64,000 nucleotides of DNA from Elusimicrobiota bacterium (GTDB lineage Bacteria > Elusimicrobiota > Elusimicrobia > UBA1565 > UBA9628): positions 22,476 to 86,475 of the forward strand of contig JACQPG010000024.1 of the NCBI GenBank assembly GCA_016207665.1, read 5' to 3'. This document shows, in pieces, positions 43,743 to 52,372 of this stretch. Position numbers and translations under genes: made by a program. The first letter of the stretch is position 1. Each line of letters opens with the position of its first letter. Under the pieces are notes generated by a model. It was not told the origin of the DNA. It ran no database searches and worked only from the letters and a program-made list of their open reading frames with translations.

Positions 43743-44179
43743 AGAAAGGCATCATCGTTTCGGCGTTGGCCGTCTGCGCGGCGGCGCCGGGCTTCTCCTG
43801 CCCTGATCTGGCGGGCCGCTGGAGGCATGAAGGACAGGATAGGGACGAGATCTCCATCCAGCAGCCCTCCTGCCGGCGCCTCGTCATAGGCTCGGACTGG
43901 CTCTCGCGCATGTATACCGGGGTCGAGTTAGCCGTGGAAGAGCCGGGTGCCGGGGAGGATTACCGGACGCTTCCGCCCGGCTGGAGAGAGAACCTGGAAG
44001 GCCAGAAGAGGGAATGCGAGCGCGCTCGCCGGGCCTTCTGGCGCGGCGAGCGGCTGATCGTGCGCAATTGCTTTTGCAATGAGTGCGGCGACGTATCGCT
44101 TTGGAGAGAGGGAGATCGGCTCGCCGTCGAGTTGAGTTTCGCGGGCGGTTCTCCCAGCTATTATCGCCTGTCACCCTGA
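43739..44179 (+). CDS. Small Cys-rich secreted protein of the Lon/M50-Clp operon
   Basis: A 146-residue protein with a Sec signal peptide (MKKGIIVSALAVCAAAPGFS). The mature part, about 126 residues, begins CPDLAGRWRHEG. It has six Cys after the signal, including NCFCNECGD near residue 109-117, and reads like a lipocalin-type or small beta-barrel domain with LAGRW near the start. I cannot name it. Its ATG overlaps the giant gene's stop (ATGA), so translation is coupled and the three genes form one operon. Confidence 0.75.
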   Translation: MKKGIIVSALAVCAAAPGFSCPDLAGRWRHEGQDRDEISIQQPSCRRLVIGSDWLSRMYTGVELAVEEPGAGEDYRTLPPGWRENLEGQKRECERARRAFWRGERLIVRNCFCNECGDVSLWREGDRLAVELSFAGGSPSYYRLSP

Positions 44180-44215
44180 GCCGGCCTGGGCGCGGCCGTT
44201 TCCCGGGGCCTAGGC

Positions 44216-45535
44216 TCAATAACGGTAATTCTCGGCCTTGAACGGCCCCTCGGGAGATATCCCCAGATAATCGGCCTGGGCCTTGCTGAGCTTGGTGAGC
44301 TTGGCGCCCAACTTGCCCAGGTGGAGCTTGGCGACTTTCTCGTCCAGGGCCTTGGGCAGGGTGTAGACTTGTTTATTGTACTTGCCCGTGTCCCGGTTGC
44401 CCCAGAGCTCGATCTGCGCCATGACCTGGTTGGTGAAGGAAGCGCTCATGACGAAGGAGGGATGCCCCTCGGCGCAGCCCAGGTTGACCAAGCGGCCCTC
44501 GGCCAGCACCGTGATCACCTTGCCGTTGGGCCAGAGGTATTGGTCGACCTGGGGCTTGACGTTGACCTTCTTGAGCTTGCGGTCGTTCTCGAGCGAGGCG
44601 ATGTCGATCTCGAGGTCAAAATGGCCGATATTGCAGACGATGGCCTGATTCTTCATCGCGTCCATATGGGCGCGGGTGACCACGTCGCGGCAGCCGGTGG
44701 CGGTGACGAAGATGTCGGCGCTGGAGGCCACGTCGTCGAGGGTGACCACTTGATAGCCTTCCATGGCGGCTTGGAGGGCGTTGATCGGGTCGATCTCGGT
44801 GACCAGCACGCGCGCTCCCATGCCCTTGAGGGCCTGGGCGCAGCCCTTGCCCACGTCGCCATAGCCGCAGACCACCGCGGTCTTTCCCGCGATCATCACG
44901 CCGGTGGCGCGCTTGATGCCGTCGATGAGCGACTCGCGACAGCCGTAGAGATTGTCGAACTTGGACTTGGTGCAGGAGTCGTTGACGTTGATCGCCGGGA
45001 CCTTGAGCGTGCCGTTCTGCTGGCGCTGATACAGGCGATGCACGCCCGTGGTGGTCTCCTCGGACAGGCCCACGATCTCCGGCAGCAGCTCGGTATGCTT
45101 GTCATGGACCATGTTGGTCAGGTCGCCGCCGTCATCCAAGATCATATTGAGGCCCTTGCCGTCCGGCCAGCGCAGGGTCTGCTCGATGCACCAGTCGTAC
45201 TCCTCGAGGCTCTCGCCCTTCCAGGCGAACACGGGGATGCCGGCCGCGGCGATGGCGGAGGCGGCGTGGTCTTGGGTCGAGAAGATGTTGCAGGAGCTCC
45301 AGCGCACTTGCGCGCCCAGCTCGACCAGGGTCTCGATGAGCACCGCGGTCTCGATGGTCATGTGCAGGCAGCCCGCGATGCGCGCTCCGGACAAGGGCTT
45401 TCTTCCCTTGTATTCCTGGCGCAGGGCCATGAGCCCCGGCATCTCGGATTCCGCGATGGTGATTTCCTTGCGGCCCCATTCGGCGAGGCTGAGATCCTTA
45501 ACCTTGTAATCCGGCGCGGCGACTGTCGTGCTCAT
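44216..45535 (-). CDS. ahcY: Adenosylhomocysteinase
   Basis: A 439-residue enzyme. It hydrolyses S-adenosylhomocysteine to adenosine and homocysteine, recycling the product of methyltransferases. Conserved signatures are [16 protein letters not shown] near residue 45-60, [32 protein letters not shown] at about 185-202 and the NAD-binding [13 protein letters not shown] near 213-225. The C-terminal [12 protein letters not shown]...YLGI carries the NAD-contacting Lys and Tyr. The start is the ATG at 45535 with GGGAG seven bases upstream. It has its own extended -10 promoter and converges with the small secreted protein gene. Confidence 0.97.
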   Translation of the reverse strand: MSTTVAAPDYKVKDLSLAEWGRKEITIAESEMPGLMALRQEYKGRKPLSGARIAGCLHMTIETAVLIETLVELGAQVRWSSCNIFSTQDHAASAIAAAGIPVFAWKGESLEEYDWCIEQTLRWPDGKGLNMILDDGGDLTNMVHDKHTELLPEIVGLSEETTTGVHRLYQRQQNGTLKVPAINVNDSCTKSKFDNLYGCRESLIDGIKRATGVMIAGKTAVVCGYGDVGKGCAQALKGMGARVLVTEIDPINALQAAMEGYQVVTLDDVASSADIFVTATGCRDVVTRAHMDAMKNQAIVCNIGHFDLEIDIASLENDRKLKKVNVKPQVDQYLWPNGKVITVLAEGRLVNLGCAEGHPSFVMSASFTNQVMAQIELWGNRDTGKYNKQVYTLPKALDEKVAKLHLGKLGAKLTKLSKAQADYLGISPEGPFKAENYRY

Positions 45536-45577
45536 TTTTTGGCTCCCTTTATGCTTCGTCATTCAAAAACCACAGGG

Positions 45578-45586
45578 ATTATACCA
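45578..45586 (-). promoter_or_regulatory. Extended -10 promoter of ahcY
   Basis: The minus strand reads TGGTATAAT (TGnTATAAT). A start near 45571 would give a leader of about 36 bases that includes the ahcY ribosome-binding site. I see no SAH riboswitch-like fold in so short a leader. Confidence 0.6.
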
Positions 45587-45599
45587 ATAATGGTTTAGT

Positions 45600-46544
45600 C
45601 TATTGGCACTTCTCGAGGCTTTGGAGAAGAAGGGCTTCAAATCGGCCACTCCGGCGCGGCTCTCGATCCAGCCCGTCCCCGCCTAAGGCGGATCCCGGCA
45701 AGGGCCGCAGCCAAAAATAGTCGGCCCACAGCGCGGGGCCCTCGGGCTCGCGCAGCCGGCGCAGGAGCTCCTCCTGAGCGGCGCCTGGCTCGTCTTGAGG
45801 ATAGTTGATGAGCACGCTCTGCTCAAGCGTGGAGTCGCGCAAGCGCAGGCTTTCCGCGATGCCCGCCTTGAACATCACATGGCCGAAACCGGCCAGTATC
45901 AAGACTCTGTGGCCGTCGCCCAAGGGACCCAAGGCTGATTCGGCCATGGAATTGTTCCAGACGGCCATGGCTTCCAGCATGCGCTCAAGGCGCTTGGGGT
46001 CGGTGGAGCCGTGCCGCTTGAGCTGCTCCTCGACCCAGTCGCGATAGCGCGAGTCCTGGGTGGGGTGGATGCGCGCGGGAAGCCTTTTGCGCTCTTCAGG
46101 CGAAAGCGAGGCCAGCCCGCAGCGCGCCACCTTGCGCACCAGGGCCGCGGGGGCGTTCAAGGCCTTGACCGGGATGCGCCGATCGCGCGCCCGCTCCAGT
46201 ATCGGCCGATAGAGCTCGAAGGGAAAGCCCCAGGCCTTTTCCCAGAATCGGGCGAAGTCCTGGTCATCGATGGCGCGGGCCAGATACTGGTCCAGGGTCG
46301 GCTGGTGGGAAGCCTCCAGCATCTCGAGCCCGAGGGTCACGCCATTGCCGGGGAAGGCGGAATCGAGCGCCATGAGCTGGAGCTCATGGTCCAAAGGATT
46401 GTCATGCCTCTCGCCCACATAGGCCACCTTGGCCCGCTGGAGCCTGGCCCAGAGCTCGCCCTCGTCCATCAAACGCGCCGAGCCGGCGTCGTATATCGCG
46501 GCGCTGGCCGCGCAGGAAAGGAAAAGGGCGCTTAGCGGAAGCAT
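45600..46544 (-). CDS. ChaN-like (DUF399/Tiki-type) secreted protein
   Basis: A 314-residue protein with an N-terminal signal (MLPLSALFLSCAASA). The ChaN motif VAYVGERHDNPLDHELQ near residues 39-55 and the later VLILAGFGHVMFKAGI near 215 hold the His and Glu residues of this haem-binding/EreA-TraB-like fold. ChaN proteins bind haem as dimers and are linked to iron uptake. A lipobox is not convincing, so it may be soluble in the periplasm. It overlaps the YaeQ-like gene by 13 bases and is the last gene of a three-gene operon. Confidence 0.82.
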   Translation of the reverse strand: MLPLSALFLSCAASAAIYDAGSARLMDEGELWARLQRAKVAYVGERHDNPLDHELQLMALDSAFPGNGVTLGLEMLEASHQPTLDQYLARAIDDQDFARFWEKAWGFPFELYRPILERARDRRIPVKALNAPAALVRKVARCGLASLSPEERKRLPARIHPTQDSRYRDWVEEQLKRHGSTDPKRLERMLEAMAVWNNSMAESALGPLGDGHRVLILAGFGHVMFKAGIAESLRLRDSTLEQSVLINYPQDEPGAAQEELLRRLREPEGPALWADYFWLRPLPGSALGGDGLDREPRRSGRFEALLLQSLEKCQ

Positions 46545-47059
46545 TTGAGCTCCGCGAGCATGGGCGTCTCATTGACCACGGCGTTGATCATAAGTCCTCC
46601 GGACTCACCATAGATCTCGGTCTTCTCGCCGAGCGCGCCCAGCCAGTGGCGGAATTCCGGTTCCGGCCAGCCGAACACCTCGACCCGATGGCTGCGGCGC
46701 AATTCCTCGCTCAGATCCTGGCGCAGGCGCTGGGCCGCCCGCTCGCTGGGCTTGATCACCACGATGCGGGCGGCGGGCAGCCGGCGTATGAGCTTGGAGA
46801 GCTTGTGCAGAGTGACCTGGCCGCATTCGATCCAAAGCTTTATGGAGCCGGTCTCGTCTAGGGCCATGAGATCCGGCGTGAACTCCTGGCCCATCAGGGC
46901 GGGATGCTTGGGGCTTGCCTCGAGTATGGGCTGCTCTTTCCAGAACAACAGATAGGCCGACAGCTTGAGAGCCAGATGCTCGACCGTCTCGGACTGCCCC
47001 GCCACGAGCACCAGCTTGCGCGACCCTCCGTTGAGGTGAAGGTCGCATCGGATCTTCAT
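46532..47059 (-). CDS. YaeQ-like PD-(D/E)xK-fold protein
   Basis: A 175-residue protein. SETVEHLALKLSAYLLFWKE (23-42), FTPDLMALDETGSIKLWIECGQ (59-80) and a following helix with KLSKLIRR match the YaeQ family, whose acidic-strand motif (here D then xEC) is a PD-(D/E)xK nuclease-fold remnant. The function is unknown in E. coli beyond an early link to RfaH-independent haemolysin expression. It overlaps both neighbouring genes by four to thirteen bases, so the three are translated together. Confidence 0.65.
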   Translation of the reverse strand: MKIRCDLHLNGGSRKLVLVAGQSETVEHLALKLSAYLLFWKEQPILEASPKHPALMGQEFTPDLMALDETGSIKLWIECGQVTLHKLSKLIRRLPAARIVVIKPSERAAQRLRQDLSEELRRSHRVEVFGWPEPEFRHWLGALGEKTEIYGESGGLMINAVVNETPMLAELKCFR

Positions 47060-48282
47060 CCGACCTTGGCCGGCTTTCTCCTGGACGGGGAGCGTTCAGG
47101 CAGGCTTTCCAGGAAGCGGCCTATGCGCCGGGCCGCCTCGCGCAGCTTCTCCTCGGGCGCGACCAGCGAAAAGCGCATAAAGCCCTCGCCATGGGGACCG
47201 AAGCCGACGCCGGGCGCTATCACCACGCCATGTTCCAGTATCAGGCGCTCGGCGAAGGCCAATGAGCCTAGGGACCTGGCCCTTTCCGGGAGCCTTCCCC
47301 AGAGATACATGGCGGCCCGCGGCGGCGCGATAGTCCAGCCGATCTTGCTCAAGGCCTCGACCAATGCGTCTCGGCGGCTTCGATAGGTCCGGCAGGCCGC
47401 GGCGATGGTGTCTTGCGGGCCCGAAAGGGCGTTGATGCCGGCCTGCTGGATGAAATTCGGTATGCCGTAATCGAGGAAACCCTTGAACTTCGCCAGCTGC
47501 GAGATGGCCTCGGCGTTGCCGACCACGAAGCCGATCCTCCAGCCCGCCATGGAGTAGGACTTGGACAGCGAATGGAACTCCACGGCGTGCTCCATGGCCC
47601 CGGGGACCTGGAGTATGGAAGGAGCCTGATAGCCGTCGAAGACGAGCTCCGAATAGGCGTTGTCATAGGCGATCAAGCAGCCGTATTTGCGGCTGAAGGC
47701 GAGGGCCTCCTCCAAGAGGCTGTTGTCCTCGAGCACGGCTCCGGTCGGGTTGTTCGGGTAGTTGAGCAGCATCACCTTGGCCTGCCGCGCCGCGGCCGCG
47801 GGTATCTTGCGCAAGTCGGGCTTGAATTCGTTTTCCTCGAGCAAGGGCATGAGCACCGGCCGTCCTCCGGCCAGGATGACCCCGTTGTAATGGACCGGAT
47901 AGCAGGGATTGGGCACGAGCACGGACTGGCCCGGCTCGAGCAGGGCCATGAACAAATGAGCCAGTCCCTCCTTGGACCCGACCAGGGGCAGCACCTGGCG
48001 GTCGGCGTCGAGCGTCACGTCGAATCGACGGCGATACCACGCCGCGATCGCCCGGCGCAGCTCGGGAAGCCCCTGGGTCTGGGGATAGCGGTGGGTCCAG
48101 TTCTGGCCGACCGCTTCCTGAAGGGCCTTGACCACATGGTCCGGGCTGGGCAGGTCGGGACTGCCCTGGCCCAAGTCTATGATGGAAAGCCCGGAGCCTT
48201 CGGCCTGCAGCCTGAGCTGATGGAGGCGGACGAAGAGATAGGGCGGAAGTTGGGACAGTTTTTTGGAAGGGATCGGTTTCAT
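47056..48282 (-). CDS. Class I/II aminotransferase, AlaC/DapL-like
   Basis: A 408-residue PLP aminotransferase. Lys241 in SLSKSYSMAGWR forms the Schiff base. LGQGSPDLPSP (37-47), NYPNNPTGA (174-182) and the substrate Arg in FMRFSLV near the end are all present. It resembles the MalY-independent AlaC/Aat group that includes alanine and LL-diaminopimelate aminotransferases. Exact amino donor is not settled. A TATAAT lies upstream at 48309-48314, and GAGG precedes the ATG. It heads the operon with the YaeQ- and ChaN-like genes. Confidence 0.9.
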   Translation of the reverse strand: MKPIPSKKLSQLPPYLFVRLHQLRLQAEGSGLSIIDLGQGSPDLPSPDHVVKALQEAVGQNWTHRYPQTQGLPELRRAIAAWYRRRFDVTLDADRQVLPLVGSKEGLAHLFMALLEPGQSVLVPNPCYPVHYNGVILAGGRPVLMPLLEENEFKPDLRKIPAAAARQAKVMLLNYPNNPTGAVLEDNSLLEEALAFSRKYGCLIAYDNAYSELVFDGYQAPSILQVPGAMEHAVEFHSLSKSYSMAGWRIGFVVGNAEAISQLAKFKGFLDYGIPNFIQQAGINALSGPQDTIAAACRTYRSRRDALVEALSKIGWTIAPPRAAMYLWGRLPERARSLGSLAFAERLILEHGVVIAPGVGFGPHGEGFMRFSLVAPEEKLREAARRIGRFLESLPERSPSRRKPAKVG

Positions 48283-48328
48283 GGGCTTAACCTCGTAGGA
48301 TCGGGCCTATTATAGATAAAATGGGCTG

Positions 48329-48796
48329 ATGCCAAGCGCACACTCCGGCCCCGAAAGCCAGGCGGTCTCCATGCGCGGCCGCGCCCTAGCCTTGGCGGCT
48401 TTCGCCGTCCTGTTCGCCGGCGGTTGCTGGGTGGCCAAGCAGGATTGGCCCAAGTACATGCATTTGCGCGAGCATGGCGTGGGAGCCAACGGCTGGGTTA
48501 CCTCCAAGGATGAAGGCACGGGCCGGATCCATTATTCTTTCATGGTCGACGAAAGGGAGTATTCCGCGTGGGATCGTCCGGGGCTCGGCACGCTGAGATT
48601 CAGGGAAGCGGCCATCGGGGACGCCGTGGTGGTCTTTTACGACCCGCGTGACCCGGCCGTTTCAGGCCTCGGAGACCCGAAGGAGCGGCTGCGGCGCCAG
48701 AATGGGCTTATGGGTCTGCTGATCGCCTCCGGTTTTTTGCTCGTCCTCTGGTGGGCGCGGCGCGAATTGAAGGTCGCCTCAGACGCCCATCGTTAA
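48329..48796 (+). CDS. DUF3592-like membrane protein
   Basis: A 155-residue protein with two transmembrane segments (about 17-36 and 127-142). The extracytoplasmic domain between them contains GWVTSKDEGTGRIHYSFMVD and GDAVVVFYDPRDPAVSGL, the pattern of DUF3592 proteins. The function is unknown. The ATG at 48329 is used, but the ATG at 48371, just before the first helix, is equally possible. The upstream region is shared with the divergent aminotransferase gene. Confidence 0.68.
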   Translation: MPSAHSGPESQAVSMRGRALALAAFAVLFAGGCWVAKQDWPKYMHLREHGVGANGWVTSKDEGTGRIHYSFMVDEREYSAWDRPGLGTLRFREAAIGDAVVVFYDPRDPAVSGLGDPKERLRRQNGLMGLLIASGFLLVLWWARRELKVASDAHR

Positions 48797-49038
48797 TTCC
48801 CGCGCTTGCCGCCGCCAAGCGCGGCGCGGACCCGGCGCAGACTGACTCCGACCTCCCTCGCCACCCGTCCGATGAGCTCCCTGCGGCCTAGGCCGCGGCC
48901 CAGCAGCTCCGCGGTTTCATCCATTCTCAACCACTTCCGCATGGAGTTGCGGATGCGGACGCTCTCCGAAGAGACCATAAACCGAAGCGGAGAGCGTGAC
49001 GGGCGGTTCGATTTCTTGTAGGCGCGATGTGTTGGCAT
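48793..49038 (-). CDS. Small basic hypothetical protein, possible HTH
   Basis: An 81-residue basic protein, weakly supported. The C-terminal RRELIGRVAREVGVSLRRVRAAL could form a helix-turn-helix. It has no Shine-Dalgarno; a TAGAAT lies five bases before the ATG, as in other possible leaderless genes here. It meets the DUF3592-like gene with a four-base convergent overlap. It could equally be non-coding. Confidence 0.38.
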   Translation of the reverse strand: MPTHRAYKKSNRPSRSPLRFMVSSESVRIRNSMRKWLRMDETAELLGRGLGRRELIGRVAREVGVSLRRVRAALGGGKRGN

Positions 49039-49220
49039 CGATCATTCTAGCCTTTTTGCCCTCGACAAATGCTATCGTTGATTAGATATCTGTTTCCGGC
49101 CTGCTGAATTCCTGCCCAAAGGACGAGAACGCGCCATCCGGGATGATCGCTCATCCCATGGGTGAAAGCGAGGTCGACGAACCTGCAGATTCCGGCATCG
49201 GCGGAGGTGAAGGGTTAAGC

Positions 49221-50147
49221 ATGGCCAAAAGAGATTTGCCGGCCTGGCAGGCGTTCCCGTTGGTCATCCTTCTCAGCGCGCTGGGTCTTCTGGCCTCGCT
49301 GCTGCCCCGGCGCCTTGAGGTCGTCCTTGGCAGAACCCTGGGCCGCTTCGTGTGCCGCGTTCGCCTGTTTCGGCGAAGCCTCGTGGAGGCCAATCTGTCC
49401 CGTTGCCTGCCTGGTTTGGACCGGCCGGCGCGCCTGTCGCTGATCCGCCGCAATTACGAGCATTATGGATTGCTTTTTTTCGAGTTCATGCATTTCTTTT
49501 CTCCATTCCGCGGACATTGGCGGCGCTATGCTCCCAAGGTGGCGCGCCTCGAAGGCATCGAGCATTGGCGGCGCGCGCGCGATCAAGGCAAGGGCGTCAT
49601 ATTTTTCTGCGCGCATCTGGGCTCCTGGGAGACCGCCGCCGCGGTCACCGCCCTGGGCGGCGTCGAGGCGACTATCGTGACCACGGTCCTCACGCCGCGC
49701 TGGCTGCACGAAAAGATCACCGCGTGCCGCGAATCCGTCGGCATGAGAGCCGCCTTCCATCCCGGCTCGTTGCCTTCCGTCATGCGGACCCTTCGGCAGG
49801 GCGGCTCGGTCGCCTTCATGAACGATCAGTACGCCCCCGCGCCGATGGGCTTGCCGGCGGTGTTCTTCAAGACGCGGGTGCACACCTTGTCGGTCGTCGG
49901 CCCCTTGGCTCGCCGCACCGGCGCTCCCGTTCTTCCTCTCTTCACGTTTCGAGAGGCCGACGGAAGCACGACGGCGCGCATCGAGCCGGAGTTCGATCTG
50001 GGCGATCGGCCGGACGATGTCGCGGGCGTCACTCAGCGCGTCGCCAGCCGCGTCGAAAGATGGGTTCGCGCTCATCCCGAACAATGGCTTTGGGTACACA
50101 GACGTTTCAAGAATGTCGCCGTTCAAGAGGCCGCAGAGGCCGCATAG
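49221..50147 (+). CDS. LpxL/HtrB-type lysophospholipid/lipid A acyltransferase
   Basis: A 308-residue protein with an N-terminal membrane segment (PLVILLSALGLLASLL). The acyltransferase motif is AHLGSWETAAAV near residues 131-142, where His and Glu form the catalytic H-x4-E. The C-terminal HPEQWLWVHRRFK motif is typical of lipid A late acyltransferases. It would add a secondary acyl chain to lipid A at the inner membrane. I start at the ATG at 49221, after GGAGGTGAAGG; an upstream in-frame start lacks a ribosome site. Confidence 0.88.
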   Translation: MAKRDLPAWQAFPLVILLSALGLLASLLPRRLEVVLGRTLGRFVCRVRLFRRSLVEANLSRCLPGLDRPARLSLIRRNYEHYGLLFFEFMHFFSPFRGHWRRYAPKVARLEGIEHWRRARDQGKGVIFFCAHLGSWETAAAVTALGGVEATIVTTVLTPRWLHEKITACRESVGMRAAFHPGSLPSVMRTLRQGGSVAFMNDQYAPAPMGLPAVFFKTRVHTLSVVGPLARRTGAPVLPLFTFREADGSTTARIEPEFDLGDRPDDVAGVTQRVASRVERWVRAHPEQWLWVHRRFKNVAVQEAAEAA

Positions 50148-50156
50148 GAGATCACC

Positions 50157-50480
50157 ATGGGAACGAGGTTGTTTGTCGGAAGCCTTCCATTCGAGACGAC
50201 GGAAGGCGAGCTCAATAGCTTATTCGCCGCCTGCGGCCAGGTTATCAGCGCCAAGCTGATCACCGATCGCGTGACCGGGGGCTCGAAGGGCTTCGGTTTC
50301 GTCGAGATGTCGAACGGCGACGAGGCGAGGGCCGCCATCGCCAAGCTCAATAACAGCACGATCGGAACGCGTCGCATCGTGGTCAACGAGGCGCGGCCCA
50401 TGGAAAAGAGGCCCGGGGCCGGCGGCGCCTTCGGTAACCGAAGCGGAAAGGGACGGCGTGGGGGAACTAAGCGTTGGTGA
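50157..50480 (+). CDS. RRM-domain RNA-binding protein
   Basis: A 107-residue protein with one RNA recognition motif. RNP2 is LFVGSLPF at the N-terminus and RNP1 is KGFGFVEM at about 44-51, both with the aromatic RNA-contacting residues. A Gly/Arg/Lys-rich tail (GKGRRGGTKRW) follows. Bacterial members of this type are common in cyanobacteria and other lineages and may act as cold-shock or RNA chaperones. It follows the acyltransferase by nine bases. Confidence 0.93.
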   Translation: MGTRLFVGSLPFETTEGELNSLFAACGQVISAKLITDRVTGGSKGFGFVEMSNGDEARAAIAKLNNSTIGTRRIVVNEARPMEKRPGAGGAFGNRSGKGRRGGTKRW

Positions 50481-50524
50481 GCGGGTTGGACCGCGAGCCG
50501 GCAAAAGACGTAAAATAGTCAATT

Positions 50525-50713
50525 ATGAAGAGAAAGGATCTTGTCAGGCATCTAATGGATAACGGCTGCATCCTTCTTCGCGAGGGCGGAAAATACTCGG
50601 TGTTCCAGAACCCCGTCAACCAAAAGGAAGTACCGGTGACGCGTCATCCTGAGATGGAGGATTTCGCGGCTCGCAAGATCTGCAAGCAGCTGGATATCCC
50701 GGTTCCCAACTAA
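50525..50713 (+). CDS. hicA: HicA-like toxin-fold protein, orphan, catalytic His replaced
   Basis: A 62-residue protein of the HicA mRNA interferase fold. MKRKDLVRHLMDNGCILLRE, then GGKYSVFQNP and VTRHPEMEDFAARKICKQL, match HicA. The residue at the usual catalytic His of the GGxH turn is Tyr24 (codon TAC, one transition from CAC), so ribonuclease activity may be lost. No hicB antitoxin follows: the next gene is on the other strand and unrelated. A TAAAAT lies eight bases before the ATG and no Shine-Dalgarno is visible. Confidence 0.78.
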   Translation: MKRKDLVRHLMDNGCILLREGGKYSVFQNPVNQKEVPVTRHPEMEDFAARKICKQLDIPVPN

Positions 50714-52110
50714 GCCCGCCGGGCGCCTAGCGGGACGGCGGCCGAACAGGAGCGTTCCAGCAGCTCCTTGGCCGCCCGATTGGCGCGCTCCGCGATCCAA
50801 TTCTCGTCGCCGGTCAACAGCCGGCCCTGCTCGGCGATGATCTTGCCGTTGGCGATGGTCCAGCGGGTGCGGTGCGAGGTCCCGCAGAAAAGCAGCGCCG
50901 CCACCGGATCGGAAAGCGCGCCGGCATAATCGACAGTCCTCAGATCGAACACCGCCAGATCCGCCGCCTTTCCCGGGCCTATCCTTCCTATGTCATCGCG
51001 CCCCAGCACGGCCGCTCCTCCGCGAGTAGCCATCCAAAGCACGTCGCGAGCCGGCATGGAGGCGACCCCGCTGCGCACGCGATGGGCCAGCAGGCATTGG
51101 CGCAGCTCGCCCATCATGTCGCCGGAATCATTGGAGGCCGAGCCGTCCACCCCCAAGCCGACCGGCACGCCAGCGTCGAGGTAGTCCCGCACCGGCGCGA
51201 TGCCCGAGCCCAGCCTGAAATTCGAGCTCGGGCAATGGGCCACCCCGGTCCTGGTCAGGGCCAGTTGACGGACCTCCTCGGGCTTGAGATGCACCATGTG
51301 GGCGAACCAGGCGTTGCCCTCCAGCCAGCCGACCGACTCGATGAATTCCAGCGGCCTCTGGTGATAGCGCTCGAGGCAATAAATCTCCTCATCCAAGGTC
51401 TCGGCCAAATGGGTATGGAGGCGTACGTCCCAGCGCTTGGCCTGCTGGGCCGAGGTTCGCATCAGCTCGGGGCTTACCGAGAACGGAGCGCAAGGCGCCA
51501 GCCCCACCCGGCACATCGAGTAAGGGCCCGGGTCATGATAAGCCTTGACCAGGCGCTCGGCGTCCTTGAGTATCTCCTCCTCGTCCTGGGTCACGTCATC
51601 GGGGGGCAGACCTCCCTTGGATTGGCCCACGGACATCGAGCCGCGGGTGGGATGGAAACGTATGCCCAGGCGTCGGGCGGCCTCGATCTGCCGGTCGATG
51701 AGCTCGTTGGACGTTGCCCGCGGGAAAAGATAGGTATGATCGGAGCTGGTGGTGCAGCCGGTCAGCAAGAGCTCGGCTAGCCCCGCTTCGGCACCGGCCT
51801 CGGCGGATTCCGGAGTGAGATGTCTCCAGATCCCGTAATGATAGACCAACCAGTCGAAGAGCTTGGCGTTTTGAGCGGCGGGGAGATTGCGCGTGAGCAC
51901 CTGGCAGAGATGATGATGGGTATTGACCAGCCCCGGCAGCACCACGCAGCCCCGGGCGTCGAGCACCTGGGCGGTGTCATCCTCCAGCCCACGACCGACC
52001 GCGATGATCACCCGGCCTTTGATCAAGACGTCCGCGTCGGCAAGTTCGGTCCTAGCATCGTCCATGAGGGCCACGCGCAGGGCGTTCTTGATCAGAAGCG
52101 GCGGACGCAT
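50710..52110 (-). CDS. Amidohydrolase, 8-oxoguanine deaminase / TrzA-AtzA type
   Basis: A 466-residue metal-dependent hydrolase. The first metal site is His65-x-His67 in GLVNTHHHLCQ, followed by RLHTHLAET (third His) and LGVDGSASND with the catalytic Asp. The GLAPCAPFSVS stretch is common in the group that includes 8-oxoguanine, guanine and S-adenosylhomocysteine deaminases. It would deaminate a nucleobase-like substrate in the cytosol. I start at the ATG at 52110; a TTG at 52116 is the alternative. Confidence 0.85.
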   Translation of the reverse strand: MRPPLLIKNALRVALMDDARTELADADVLIKGRVIIAVGRGLEDDTAQVLDARGCVVLPGLVNTHHHLCQVLTRNLPAAQNAKLFDWLVYHYGIWRHLTPESAEAGAEAGLAELLLTGCTTSSDHTYLFPRATSNELIDRQIEAARRLGIRFHPTRGSMSVGQSKGGLPPDDVTQDEEEILKDAERLVKAYHDPGPYSMCRVGLAPCAPFSVSPELMRTSAQQAKRWDVRLHTHLAETLDEEIYCLERYHQRPLEFIESVGWLEGNAWFAHMVHLKPEEVRQLALTRTGVAHCPSSNFRLGSGIAPVRDYLDAGVPVGLGVDGSASNDSGDMMGELRQCLLAHRVRSGVASMPARDVLWMATRGGAAVLGRDDIGRIGPGKAADLAVFDLRTVDYAGALSDPVAALLFCGTSHRTRWTIANGKIIAEQGRLLTGDENWIAERANRAAKELLERSCSAAVPLGARRA

Positions 52111-52372
52111 GATCAAGGATTTTACAATACTGGAATCAAGGGGAGTTTAAAATTCTCTGGTATATCGTTAAAGAGATGGCGATTGCAGACTTTAGCAGGG
52201 TGATTTTCAATTTATGCCGATTTTTAAATTATTTTTTTCTCAAAACCTTGGCAGGCAAGATAGAAACAAAAAAGTGCTTTAAATTTTAGTAGAATTCGGA
52301 CACAAGCCTGCCAAAAGCGAAGATTATGGGGGGAGGTCCTTGGCCCTTTCATTTTTCCAGATCGATCGTATA
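52111..52372. other. AT-rich intergenic stretch with inverted repeat
   Basis: About 260 bases without a gene. Its middle is clearly A+T-richer than the flanks, with runs such as TTTTTAAATTATTTTTTTCT. It holds a perfect 9-bp inverted repeat, TTGGCAGGC at 52248-52256 and GCCTGCCAA at 52306-52314. Near its end is AGGTCCTTGGCCC, similar to motifs before the protease genes. I see no tRNA or recognisable riboswitch. Confidence 0.6.

Noticed and set aside
44179-44219. G+C-rich inverted repeat (TGAGCC ... GGCTCA) between convergent genes as a terminator
   Set aside because: The stem is interrupted, the loop long and there is no T-run on either strand; not listed as a terminator.
44321-45598. 425-codon plus-strand frame opposite ahcY
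   Set aside because: ahcY is unmistakable on the minus strand; the opposite frame has no domain.
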